Assembly (NCBI GenBank): GCA_934203205.1
Contig: CAKPYV010000021.1
Location: 1-38,094, forward strand
DNA: 38,094 nucleotides
Reading direction: 5' to 3'
DNA from: an uncultured Anaerovibrio sp.
GTDB taxonomy: Bacteria > Bacillota > Negativicutes > Selenomonadales > Selenomonadaceae
Below the pieces are notes generated by a model. That model worked only from the letters and a program-made list of their open reading frames with translations. It was not told the origin of the DNA and did no database searches. Position numbers and translations under genes: made by a program. Shown here one piece after another: positions 7,510 through 14,804 of this stretch (its first letter is position 1; the number at the start of each line of letters is the position of its first letter).

Positions 7510-8046
7510 TTATTTCTCCAGCTCTGCCACAGCCTGCTGAAACTCCTGACGAGTAATCCCATAGTGATTTAACCGCTGCAAAAAGGTCTTGGCATTGGCA
7601 TAGCCAATTCCCAGCACAGCTCCCAGCTTGGCCCGTTTTTCACTGGCCGCTGGGGAACCGCTAATCCCTGCCTTAAGCAAATCCGCTCCCGTAAAATTGT
7701 TGGTTGGCTCCCAATCCATAGTTCTTACCTTGGCCAGGGCTGTACGAATGGCCTCGGGGGAAGCCTGCTCAATTCCTATATCATTATTGGCCGTAGCATC
7801 CTCCTTGGGAATAAAGGCGTGCTTGGCCTCGGGAAATCTCTTGGTGAGAAAACGACGGATCCGCTCTCCTGCTGAATCTGGATCTGTCATAATGATAATG
7901 CCCCGCTTCTGGTAGGCCTTGGCAATGGAATCCAGTGCCTGAGGTTTGAGATTAAACCCCTCGGTAATAATGCAATCTGCCTCCACAGCCTTGTCTATGG
8001 CCACAACATCCATTTTTCCTTCAACAACTAAAACTTCCTTAATCAT
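7510..8046 (-). CDS. rnmV: Ribonuclease M5
   Basis: TOPRIM-type endoribonuclease that matures the ends of 5S rRNA, 178 aa. The TOPRIM signature residues are visible: E in VVEGKMD (7-13) and the DPD of MTDPDSAGERIR (about 53-64), with KEDATANNDIGIEQASPE beyond it as in the family. Ribosome site GAGGG lies upstream of the ATG, and the start overlaps the end of tmk by eight bases. Its place directly before rsmA supports the name. Confidence 0.95.
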   Translation of the reverse strand: MIKEVLVVEGKMDVVAIDKAVEADCIITEGFNLKPQALDSIAKAYQKRGIIIMTDPDSAGERIRRFLTKRFPEAKHAFIPKEDATANNDIGIEQASPEAIRTALAKVRTMDWEPTNNFTGADLLKAGISGSPAASEKRAKLGAVLGIGYANAKTFLQRLNHYGITRQEFQQAVAELEK

Positions 8047-8728
8047 TTTCGTCCCTCAATATTTCCTTAACCGCCTGATATACATCCTCGTGAATATCCT
8101 GCACAGTTCGCAAATTTCCCTGCTGGGCACAGCTAATCTTAACCCAGCCATATTTTTCAGCCACCTCATTATAAGCCCTATGGCAATGATGGAGATAGCT
8201 GGTATCCTTCTCATGAATATCCTTTTTTCGACTGCTGTCCTTGGCCGCCCGGCTATTAATCAGCCTATCGCTAATCTCCGGCGGCATATCCAGATAAATA
8301 ACCCTATCCGGCACCGGCAGCTGCAATCTGCCAAATTCAAAATCCCACAGCCAAGTCAAAAATTCCTCCCGCTCCACAGGATTTTTCAACTTCACCGCCT
8401 GATGTACCATATTGGAGGTAGTATATCTATCCGCCAAAATAATCCAGCCAGATTCATAGGCCTGACGCCACTTCAAAAGATAAGAAGCATAGCGATCCAC
8501 TGCAAAAAAAGCCGAAGCCCCATAGGCACTGACATTTTCCGCCTGCTGGCCAAATTCCCCACCTAGATACATTCGCACCAAGGCGGAGGAATCAGATTGA
8601 TAATCAGGATATTCCACCTTTAGAACCTGATAGCCCTCCGCCAACAGCCTGTCATACAAAGCCTTGGTCTGGGTAGCCTTGCCAGAGCCATCTCCTGCCT
8701 CTATGGTAATCAGCTTTCCCTTGCTCAT
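8039..8728 (-). CDS. tmk: Thymidylate kinase
   Basis: Phosphorylates dTMP to dTDP with ATP. 229 aa with the P-loop GDGSGKAT at 12-19, the substrate motif ADRYTTSNMVHQ near residue 100, and the lid region SRAAKDSSRKKDIHEKD. The form KLITIEAGDGSGKAT is that of the slightly longer Tmk group seen in anaerobic Firmicutes. Ribosome site AAGGAG lies seven nt upstream. It sits between the fold-I decarboxylase and rnmV in the leftward operon. Confidence 0.93.
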   Translation of the reverse strand: MSKGKLITIEAGDGSGKATQTKALYDRLLAEGYQVLKVEYPDYQSDSSALVRMYLGGEFGQQAENVSAYGASAFFAVDRYASYLLKWRQAYESGWIILADRYTTSNMVHQAVKLKNPVEREEFLTWLWDFEFGRLQLPVPDRVIYLDMPPEISDRLINSRAAKDSSRKKDIHEKDTSYLHHCHRAYNEVAEKYGWVKISCAQQGNLRTVQDIHEDVYQAVKEILRDEND

Positions 8729-8767
8729 ATATATTCACTCCTTGGCATATCCTTTTTTACAATCCAA

Positions 8768-10351
8768 TCAATTCTGTATGCCAGCCTCCTGACACACCCT
8801 GATAGTCTTCAATTCACTATCCACAGCCCCAGATAGGCGCATACCCTTGGCCTGATAAAATCTGATGTATTCCACCAAAGCCTCTGTAATCTCCTCTCCG
8901 GGACACAAAACCGGAATACCGGGCGGATAGAAGGCAATGGTTTCCCCACAGATACAGCCAATGGCCTTTTCCAGCGCCACTGTCCTAATAGGGGCAAAAA
9001 AAGCTTCCCTAGGATTCATACGCTGAACCGCCACAGGCATTTCAGCCATATGGCAGAGATTATCTGCCTTCTTGCACCCCTGCACTTCCGCAATCCCAGA
9101 ATCATCTTTATTGGCGGTCTTTGTTGCCAAATGCTTAACCGCCAGCTCCTGCAATACCTGCAGCAATCTATCTGCTTCTCTCTGGGTATCTGCCATAGAA
9201 ATAATAAAAAGCAGATTCTCAGGATCTGACAGCTCGCACTGCACCTTCCACTGATGCCGCAGCAACAGCTCTGCCTCCTGACCAGAAATATCCAGCCCTG
9301 CCAGATTAACCGTTACCTTGGCCCAGTCTAAAGCCACCGCCCCAAGTTTATCATATGGTAAGTCCTCACCGCCAGCCACCAGCGGACCAGCTTCCTGACC
9401 TGCCCAGATTTCCTTGCCGGGACAGTACAGACCCGGAATTTCATTGATTTTTTTTCTCAACCATTGGGCCAGCGCCACGGCTCTATTTACCCGCTGTGCC
9501 CCCTCCTGAGCCATTTGCAAGCGGGCAATATCCAGAGAAGCCAACAACAGCTGGTTAGGACTGGTGGATTGCAAAAGACTGGCTGCCTGCCGTATCCGCT
9601 CTACCTCCACCCTGTTACTGCCAATATGCAGCATAGAGGTCTGAGTCATGGAGCCTAACAGCTTGTGGGTACTCTGAGCCGCCACATCAGCTCCCAGCTC
9701 AATAGCCTGCTTAGGCAAATCCTTACCAAAACGCAAATGAGCACCATGAGCCTCATCCACCAGCAAAAGCATATCAGCTTGGTGGAGCAACTCGCCTATC
9801 CGCTGTAAATCACAGCAAAAACCATAATAGGTAGGATATACCGCCACAAGAGCCTTGGCCTCTGGATGTTCCCTGATAGCCTGCTGCACCGTGGCCACAC
9901 TTAGCCCCATAGCAATCCCCAAGCGGGTATCTATCTCTGGCTGAAGGTATATAGGCACTGCCCCAGCCAAAATAATGCCCCCCATAATGGAACGATGGGC
10001 ATTCCTAGGCACCAGCACCTTGTCTCCCGGCGACAGAGTACCTACCAGCATAGCCTGAATAGCTCCAGTGGTACCATTTATGACAAAAAGGCTTTCCCTA
10101 GCCCCCCACAGCTCTGCTGCCAGCGCCTGAGCCTCCTTGATACAGCCTGCTGGCTCATGTAAGTCATCCAGCTCCTCCATAAGAGAAACCTCCTGCCGCA
10201 GACCTGCCTCTGTAATCAATCTCTTTAACAGAGGATGTGCCCCCAGTCCCTGCTTGTGACCGGGGGTATGAAAAGCAAGGGCACCGTCCCCTGCATATGC
10301 TTCCATTGCCTTAGAAATCGGTGCCGTAAACTGTCTATTATTCATTTTCAT
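8768..10351 (-). CDS. Fold-I Orn/Lys/Arg decarboxylase (PLP enzyme)
   Basis: Pyridoxal-phosphate enzyme of the aspartate-aminotransferase fold, SpeA/YaaO type, about 527 aa. Landmarks: AFHTPGHKQG near the start, INGTTGAIQAML (cofactor phosphate), VDEAHGAH (ring aspartate, about 198-205), and STHKLLGS with the Schiff-base lysine near 230. The C-terminal domain includes GCICGETIAFYPPGIPVL. It should decarboxylate lysine, arginine or ornithine to a polyamine; the motifs do not settle which. Start 10351 is chosen because its ATG overlaps the kinase stop codon as ATGA; the longer frame starts at 10369. The next gene cluster holds a second amino-acid decarboxylase of unrelated fold. Confidence 0.9.
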   Translation of the reverse strand: MKMNNRQFTAPISKAMEAYAGDGALAFHTPGHKQGLGAHPLLKRLITEAGLRQEVSLMEELDDLHEPAGCIKEAQALAAELWGARESLFVINGTTGAIQAMLVGTLSPGDKVLVPRNAHRSIMGGIILAGAVPIYLQPEIDTRLGIAMGLSVATVQQAIREHPEAKALVAVYPTYYGFCCDLQRIGELLHQADMLLLVDEAHGAHLRFGKDLPKQAIELGADVAAQSTHKLLGSMTQTSMLHIGSNRVEVERIRQAASLLQSTSPNQLLLASLDIARLQMAQEGAQRVNRAVALAQWLRKKINEIPGLYCPGKEIWAGQEAGPLVAGGEDLPYDKLGAVALDWAKVTVNLAGLDISGQEAELLLRHQWKVQCELSDPENLLFIISMADTQREADRLLQVLQELAVKHLATKTANKDDSGIAEVQGCKKADNLCHMAEMPVAVQRMNPREAFFAPIRTVALEKAIGCICGETIAFYPPGIPVLCPGEEITEALVEYIRFYQAKGMRLSGAVDSELKTIRVCQEAGIQN

Positions 10352-11535
10352 TGGCCAGCTACCTGACAAGGCAGCTTTATATGTACCTTGGTGCCTTTTC
10401 CCGGCTTGGAAATAACACTCAAAGACGCCCCTATAAGCTTGGCTCTTTCCTCCATGCCCAAAAGGCCAAAGTGACCATTTCCTTCCCCCCGGCTCCGGGC
10501 ATCTTCCATTTGCTCCACATCAAAGCCCTTGCCTGCATCCTCTACCAGGATAGACAAACATCCTCTGGTAAACAAAAGCCTTAGACTGCACTCTTTCACC
10601 TCTGCGTGGCGCTGTACATTCCCCAGGGCCTCCTGAATGATTCTAAAGAGAGTAACCTCCACGTGCTTCTCCAAGTCACATTCCTTACCCTTGACACTGA
10701 AATCCACCTGCAGGCCCTTACGCTCTGCCAGCTTGCCAGACAGCTGCCGCAGGGCTGCCACCAGGCCCAAATCATCCAGAGACATAGGCCGCATATCAAA
10801 AATAATCTGCCGTACATTTGCCAGACAGCTGCGAATCTGCTGTCTCAGCTCCTGCAAGCCCTTCTTGGCCTCCTCTGGACGGGTATCCACCAACCGCTCA
10901 CAAATCGAAGCCTGATATACCAAGGTAGCCATTTCCTGAGCCGGGCCATCATGTATCTCTCTGGACACCCGGAGACGCTCATCCTCCTGAGCCTTGATAA
11001 TCTGTACCCCCAGGAATTTGTTCTTGGAAGCCACATCCATCTGAGCTACCACATTGCTAATCTGAGAGGTAAGATACCCCACTACTGTGCCCAGCTTGGT
11101 GGCCAGTCGCTCTGCCATCATCAAGGTCTGCTCCATGCCTCGCAGTCTCATCTCCAGACGATCCCGCTGACGGCGGGACTGGAACTCCTTCTCCTTGGCC
11201 AAAGCCAGCCTTACCTGTACATCCTTCACAGCCTCATAGCTCTCCCGAATCTTATCCTCGGAATAATTGGCAAAATTACTGCTAACCTTTACCAGCCGCT
11301 GTTTCTCCTGCTGCTCACAGTGCACCAGCATATCCACCTCATCCTGCAGCTTGCGAGTTTCCTCCTTCAGCTCCTTCAGCATTACAGTGGAAGCTTCCAC
11401 ATCACTTTTGGTATTTTCGTATATTTCGTAAATCTGTCCCTTGCTGTTTTCCATAGCCTCCACAGTATTTTGAAAGGCTTCTCTAAGCAGCTTCTCTCCC
11501 TGCTTTTCCATATCTATATCATTTGAAAGTGCCAT
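10348..11535 (-). CDS. DegS-like cytoplasmic sensor histidine kinase
   Basis: 395-aa soluble kinase without transmembrane segments. The first 180 residues are a long coiled coil typical of the DegS sensor region. The HisKA_3 dimerisation box SREIHDGPAQEMATL puts the phospho-acceptor at H195, and the ATP-binding domain shows IIQEALGNVQRHAEV (N box), VEDAGKGFDV and HFGLLGMEERAKLIG (G boxes). It should phosphorylate a NarL/FixJ-type regulator; the DegU-like protein encoded near 31 kb is the obvious candidate, but it is about 19 kb away. It is the first gene of the seven-gene leftward operon and is coupled to the decarboxylase by an ATGA overlap. Confidence 0.93.
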   Translation of the reverse strand: MALSNDIDMEKQGEKLLREAFQNTVEAMENSKGQIYEIYENTKSDVEASTVMLKELKEETRKLQDEVDMLVHCEQQEKQRLVKVSSNFANYSEDKIRESYEAVKDVQVRLALAKEKEFQSRRQRDRLEMRLRGMEQTLMMAERLATKLGTVVGYLTSQISNVVAQMDVASKNKFLGVQIIKAQEDERLRVSREIHDGPAQEMATLVYQASICERLVDTRPEEAKKGLQELRQQIRSCLANVRQIIFDMRPMSLDDLGLVAALRQLSGKLAERKGLQVDFSVKGKECDLEKHVEVTLFRIIQEALGNVQRHAEVKECSLRLLFTRGCLSILVEDAGKGFDVEQMEDARSRGEGNGHFGLLGMEERAKLIGASLSVISKPGKGTKVHIKLPCQVAGQ

Positions 11536-11578
11536 ACCCTATTCTCCCGCATTACAAAAAATTCACCCAATCCATTTT

Positions 11579-11607
11579 ATTGTACATTATCAAAAGAAAT
11601 TAAGCAA
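11579..11607 (-). promoter_or_regulatory. Promoter of the kinase-decarboxylase-tmk operon
   Basis: On the minus strand TTGCTT (11607-11602), 17-nt spacer, TACAAT (11584-11579). It lies 44 bp upstream of the kinase start, and no other terminator or strong promoter is evident until the end of the PHP gene. Confidence 0.6.
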
Positions 11608-11622
11608 AATATTTTTTTCCAC

Positions 11623-11654
11623 AAAAAAACAGGCCCCCCTGTAAGAGAGCCTGT
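11623..11654 (-). terminator. Terminator of the lysine/ornithine decarboxylase gene
   Basis: On the minus strand ACAGGC (11654-11649) pairs with GCCTGT (11634-11629), followed by seven T residues. It begins within ten bases of the stop codon. Confidence 0.8.
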
Positions 11655-11661
11655 AGATTAT

Positions 11662-12822
11662 TCAGCGGGCCATAGCAGAAATATTTTCTGCCACCCCTAT
11701 ATTCTCCTCATAAACAATGGTTTTGGCTGGCTGGAAGCCATTAAAGCCAGTGGCTGCCGAGGAGCTGTAGGAGCCCATTTCCGGACTAAGCACCAGAGAA
11801 CCTACCTGCAAGGCAGGAGCAGGATAATCCCTAGCCACCACATCAATGGAATCACAGCTAGGCCCTACAAAAACCGAAGGCACCTTGACGCCCTGCTGGA
11901 AAAATTCCAGCTTGTAGGTCCAATGGTCAAAAACCAGTCCATTGTAGCTACCATACATACCATCATCCAGCACATACCAGGGCTGGCCATTCCTAACTTT
12001 GGTGCCGATTACCCTTGTCACCAGATTCACCGCTGTACCACACATATAACGGCCTGGCTCAGACCAGATTTCCACCTCTGGAAACAGCCTGTCCAGATTA
12101 CGGCGAATATCCTCCGTCATGGCATCCAGATCCGGCTCAACCTGTCCAGCCTCCGGAATAGGCAGGCCACCGCCAATATCCAGCACCGTCAGCCTCATGC
12201 CCTGCTGCTGAGCCTCATCAAAGAGCCTCCGACACAAGGTCAAAGCCCTGCCATAGGCTTCAGACTTCAAGGACTGACTGCCCACATGGAAGCAAATACC
12301 TGCTGGTACCAGCCCAGCCTCCTTGGCCTTATGCAAAAGAGACAATGCCTTGCCCGGCACCACCCCGAATTTTTCATTCAGATTAACCACCGCAGCATCA
12401 TTCTCCACCTGCACCCGTACCAATACCCGGGCACCAGGAGCGCCTGCCGCCATTTTTTCTATTTCGCTTTCATCATCGAAGGTAAATCTATCCACCCCCA
12501 GCTTAGCCGCCTCAGCAATATCCCAGGCTGGTTTCACAGGGTTGGCATAAATCATTCTACTGCCCGGCACTCCCAAAGAGGCCAGCAATCTTATTTCCCC
12601 AATAGATGCCGCATCAAAATTCGACCCAAGGGCAGCCATGCGCTGCAAAATCGCCGGCTCCGAATTGGCCTTAATAGCATAAAATACCTTGACACGAGGT
12701 AACTTCTCACAGAGATAGCGGTAATTTTTTTCCACCCTATCCAGAGACACCACCATAAACGGGGTTGGATATCTGTCTGCCAGATATTCCATTTCTTCTT
12801 CAGTTAAACGAAAGCTTTTCAT
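11662..12822 (-). CDS. ldc: Lysine/ornithine decarboxylase, Selenomonas type (fold III)
   Basis: PLP enzyme of the alanine-racemase fold, 386 aa, closely resembling the bifunctional lysine/ornithine decarboxylase of Selenomonas ruminantium, which supplies the cadaverine bound to its peptidoglycan. Visible motifs: PTPFMVVSLDRVEKNY, the cofactor lysine in FYAIKANSEP (K51), GICFHVGSQS, DIGGGLPIPE, EPGRYMCGTAVNLVT, WYVLDDGMYGSYNG, and GPSCDSID with the active-site cysteine contributed across the dimer. Start 12822 has AGGAG five nt upstream and matches the start I recall for the S. ruminantium protein. An in-frame ATG at 12885 also has a good ribosome site (GAGGAAGG, seven nt) and would add 21 residues. 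Confidence 0.93.
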   Translation of the reverse strand: MKSFRLTEEEMEYLADRYPTPFMVVSLDRVEKNYRYLCEKLPRVKVFYAIKANSEPAILQRMAALGSNFDAASIGEIRLLASLGVPGSRMIYANPVKPAWDIAEAAKLGVDRFTFDDESEIEKMAAGAPGARVLVRVQVENDAAVVNLNEKFGVVPGKALSLLHKAKEAGLVPAGICFHVGSQSLKSEAYGRALTLCRRLFDEAQQQGMRLTVLDIGGGLPIPEAGQVEPDLDAMTEDIRRNLDRLFPEVEIWSEPGRYMCGTAVNLVTRVIGTKVRNGQPWYVLDDGMYGSYNGLVFDHWTYKLEFFQQGVKVPSVFVGPSCDSIDVVARDYPAPALQVGSLVLSPEMGSYSSSAATGFNGFQPAKTIVYEENIGVAENISAMAR

Positions 12823-12952
12823 AACAACTCCTATTCTTCTCATAAGGTCCCTTGCGGCTTCCTTATGCAGTGCACAAAATATCATGTGCTATCCTTCCTC
12901 ATTGTACACTGTCTTTGCATCTTTGTATTTTTTTAGCACATCTATGACTTGC

Positions 12953-12981
12953 ATTATAGACTTATCCAACTACAATTGCAA
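12953..12981 (-). promoter_or_regulatory. Promoter of the lysine/ornithine decarboxylase gene
   Basis: On the minus strand TTGCAA (12981-12976), 17-nt spacer, TATAAT (12958-12953). The leader to the ATG at 12822 is about 124 nt. It contains ATGTGCTA pairing with TAGCACAT across the upstream ATG, and a CATAAGG/CCTTATG hairpin (12867-12861 with 12847-12841). Confidence 0.65.
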
Positions 12982-12989
12982 TAAAAAAT

Positions 12990-13018
12990 TTGCATTTATA
13001 GAGATTTCAAAGTACAAT
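12990..13018 (+). promoter_or_regulatory. Promoter of the YgbA-family gene
   Basis: TTGCAT (12990-12995), 17-nt spacer, TACAAT (13013-13018). A short perfect palindrome CAGCATAATGCTG follows at 13036-13048 and could be an operator. Confidence 0.6.
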
Positions 13019-13069
13019 TTATAGATAGATAAACCCAGCATAATGCTGACGCATAAAAGGAGAAGTTAG

Positions 13070-13531
13070 ATGAGCATTTTTGACAGATTTTTACCCAAAA
13101 AGAAACAGCCTGAGGTAAAAAATACCATTCCCCAGGAAAAGACCAATATTAAAAAGACCTTCGGCGTATATTGCCACAAGCATCACAACACCAGCGGCGA
13201 CAAACTTTGCCCAAAGTGTACTGCCCTGCTGGCCACCGTTATGACCAAGATTAACCGCTGCCCATATGGTATTACCAAGCCCATCTGCGACCGTTGCGAG
13301 ATTATGTGCTTCGGCCCTAAGCAGAACAAGGAATTTATGAACATTATGTCCAGCTCCAGCAAGGGTATGCTGCTGAGGCACCCTATGATGAGCCTCAAGC
13401 ACAAAATGGCCAGCTTCAGTGTGGACTACGCCAAGCGGGAGCAGGAAAAGCGAGCTTCCGAAAAGGCCGCAGCCAAGAAGAAAAACGCTGAGGAAAAGGC
13501 CAAGGCCAAAGAGGAAGGCAAAAAGAAATAA
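13070..13531 (+). CDS. Nitrous-oxide-stimulated promoter family protein (YgbA-like)
   Basis: 153-aa small protein of the YgbA_NO family. The cysteine-rich core is visible: YCHKHH, LCPKCTALL, CPYGITKPICDRCEIMCF, then the family ending GMLLRHPMMSLKH. The spaced cysteine pairs suggest a metal site. In E. coli ygbA responds to nitric oxide; the biochemical role is not established. The last 35 residues are a lysine/glutamate/alanine-rich tail (AAAKKKNAEEKAKAKEE) that looks like an unstructured or helical extension. Ribosome site AAGGAG lies upstream of the ATG. It is divergent from the decarboxylase gene. Confidence 0.85.
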   Translation: MSIFDRFLPKKKQPEVKNTIPQEKTNIKKTFGVYCHKHHNTSGDKLCPKCTALLATVMTKINRCPYGITKPICDRCEIMCFGPKQNKEFMNIMSSSSKGMLLRHPMMSLKHKMASFSVDYAKREQEKRASEKAAAKKKNAEEKAKAKEEGKKK

Positions 13532-13543
13532 GCAAGCTAAGGC

Positions 13544-13577
13544 AGCTATGTCAGATTACTGGCATAGCTATTTTTTT
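13544..13577 (+). terminator. Terminator of the YgbA-family gene
   Basis: AGCTATG (13544-13550) pairs with CATAGCT (13563-13569), followed by ATTTTTTT. Confidence 0.85.
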
Positions 13578-13580
13578 GCA

Positions 13581-13620
13581 AAATAAAACATGATGACAGC
13601 ATCTGTTACTGTCATCATGT
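13581..13620 (-). terminator. Terminator of the rubrerythrin gene
   Basis: A perfect 12-bp stem, ACATGATGACAG (13588-13599) with CTGTCATCATGT (13609-13620), followed on the minus strand by TTTATTTTGC. Confidence 0.85.
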
Positions 13621-13652
13621 ATAAGGCAATTGGTCTTTTCGTTGCCGAAATA

Positions 13653-14195
13653 TTATCTCTTATAGGTTTCGTCCAAAACCACGAAATAGGACTGAGGATG
13701 AGCACATACAGGGCACTCCTCTGGAGCCTCCTTGCCAGTGCATACATAGCCACAGTTGGAGCACTGCCAGATAACAGTGTCATCAGCCTTGAAAACCTTC
13801 TCAGCCTCTACATTGGCCAGCAGAATCTTGTAACGCTCCTCATGCTCCTTCTCAATAGCAGCCACAGCCTCAAAGAGCTGAGCAATCTTGTCAAAACCTT
13901 CCTCACGGGCAGTCTTGGCAAACCCAGGATACATGGAGGTCCACTCCTCGTTCTCGCCGTTGGCAGCATCCTTCAGATTCTCCTCAGTGGAGCCTACCCC
14001 ATCGTTAATCAGCTTGTACCAGATTTTGGCATGTTCCTTCTCGTTCTTGGAAGTCTCCAAAAAGAGATTCTGAATCTGCACATAGCCGTCCTTCTTAGCC
14101 TGAGACGCAAAATACTGATACTTAGTATGAGCCTGAGACTCACCAGCAAAAGCAGCCTTCAGATTTTCCAGTGTCTTTGAATCCTTCAATTCCAT
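13653..14195 (-). CDS. rbr: Rubrerythrin
   Basis: Non-haem di-iron peroxidase that reduces hydrogen peroxide in anaerobes, 180 aa. The N-terminal ferritin-like four-helix domain has the iron ligands in AFAGESQAHTKYQYFA, NEKEHAKIW and IEKEHEERYK. The C-terminal rubredoxin domain has two CxxC knuckles, CSNCGYVCTGKEAP and CPVC, for the electron-transfer iron. Start at MELKDSKTLENL is fixed by GAGGAGGTAAT just upstream; the longer in-frame ATG at 14222 lies upstream of this site. A Fur/PerR-like operator sits between promoter and gene, which fits peroxide-responsive control. Confidence 0.97.
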   Translation of the reverse strand: MELKDSKTLENLKAAFAGESQAHTKYQYFASQAKKDGYVQIQNLFLETSKNEKEHAKIWYKLINDGVGSTEENLKDAANGENEEWTSMYPGFAKTAREEGFDKIAQLFEAVAAIEKEHEERYKILLANVEAEKVFKADDTVIWQCSNCGYVCTGKEAPEECPVCAHPQSYFVVLDETYKR

Positions 14196-14225
14196 GATAT
14201 TACCTCCTCGTCCTAAACACACAAT

Positions 14226-14240
14226 GGATAATAATTATCC
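14226..14240. promoter_or_regulatory. Fur/PerR-family operator upstream of rubrerythrin
   Basis: GGATAAT-A-ATTATCC is a perfect 7-1-7 inverted repeat and matches the Fur-family core GATAATNATTATC throughout. It lies at about +3 to +17 of the predicted rubrerythrin transcript, where a bound repressor would block transcription. PerR is the likely regulator given the gene; Fur or Zur cannot be excluded from sequence. Confidence 0.75.
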
Positions 14241-14249
14241 GTTACTAAC

Positions 14250-14277
14250 AGTGTATCATTTAATGGCAAAAAGTCAA
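14250..14277 (-). promoter_or_regulatory. Rubrerythrin promoter
   Basis: On the minus strand TTGACT (14277-14272), 16-nt spacer, TACACT (14255-14250), with the Fur/PerR-like box directly downstream. Confidence 0.6.
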
Positions 14278-14303
14278 TAGGGAATTTTAGATTTTGGCCT
14301 ATT

Positions 14304-14804
14304 TTACATACTCTTTACTGGTATAGGGCCTCTGGACAAAGCAATAGCACCGGTTCTGGCAATCTCAATAATCTGGAACTCAGCCAGCATTTCGCAGATA
14401 GCATCTATCTTGCTGCGGGAGCCTGTAAGCTCAATAACCACATTCTCAGGGCTGACATCTACAATCTTGCCCCGGAAAATATCTACAATATTGCGAATAT
14501 CTGACAGGGTTTCCTTCTGAGCCTTAACCTTCAGCAGTACCAGCTCACGCACAATGGAATCCACCTCGCCCAGATTCACAATCTTAATCACATCTATCAG
14601 CTTGCCCAGCTGGCTTACCACCTGCTCCAGCTCCCGATTATCCTCTACAGAAACCTCAATATTAATTCTGGTAACATCCCGCTCCTCTGTATAGCCAGCG
14701 GAAATACTCTCAATATTAAAGGCACGACGGCTGATAAGTCCGGATACATGGGTTAAAACACCTGGCTTGTTGTCTACAAGGACTGCTAAAATATATTTTT
14801 TCAT
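14304..14804 (-). CDS. ilvN: Acetolactate synthase small (regulatory) subunit
   Basis: 166-aa regulatory subunit of acetohydroxyacid synthase, which activates the catalytic subunit and carries feedback inhibition by branched-chain amino acids. The N-terminal ACT domain begins YILAVLVDNKPGVLTHVSGLISRR with the NIESISAG segment, and the C-terminal half (LLKVKAQ ... GSRSKIDAICEMLAEF ... EIARTGAIALSRG) is the usual IlvN ending. Length matches the IlvH/IlvN family. The ATG overlaps the ilvB stop by four bases. Confidence 0.96.
   Translation of the reverse strand: MKKYILAVLVDNKPGVLTHVSGLISRRAFNIESISAGYTEERDVTRINIEVSVEDNRELEQVVSQLGKLIDVIKIVNLGEVDSIVRELVLLKVKAQKETLSDIRNIVDIFRGKIVDVSPENVVIELTGSRSKIDAICEMLAEFQIIEIARTGAIALSRGPIPVKSM

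Noticed and set aside
6491..7540. 349-codon plus-strand ORF opposite rsmA, and similar long ORFs opposite hemB, ilvB and the secretin gene
   Set aside because: All lie antisense to clear conserved genes and lack domains or ribosome sites.
14270..14303. Hairpin AATAGG/CCTATT after ilvN as terminator
   Set aside because: The stem is six bp with a long AT loop and overlaps the rubrerythrin promoter; too weak to call.
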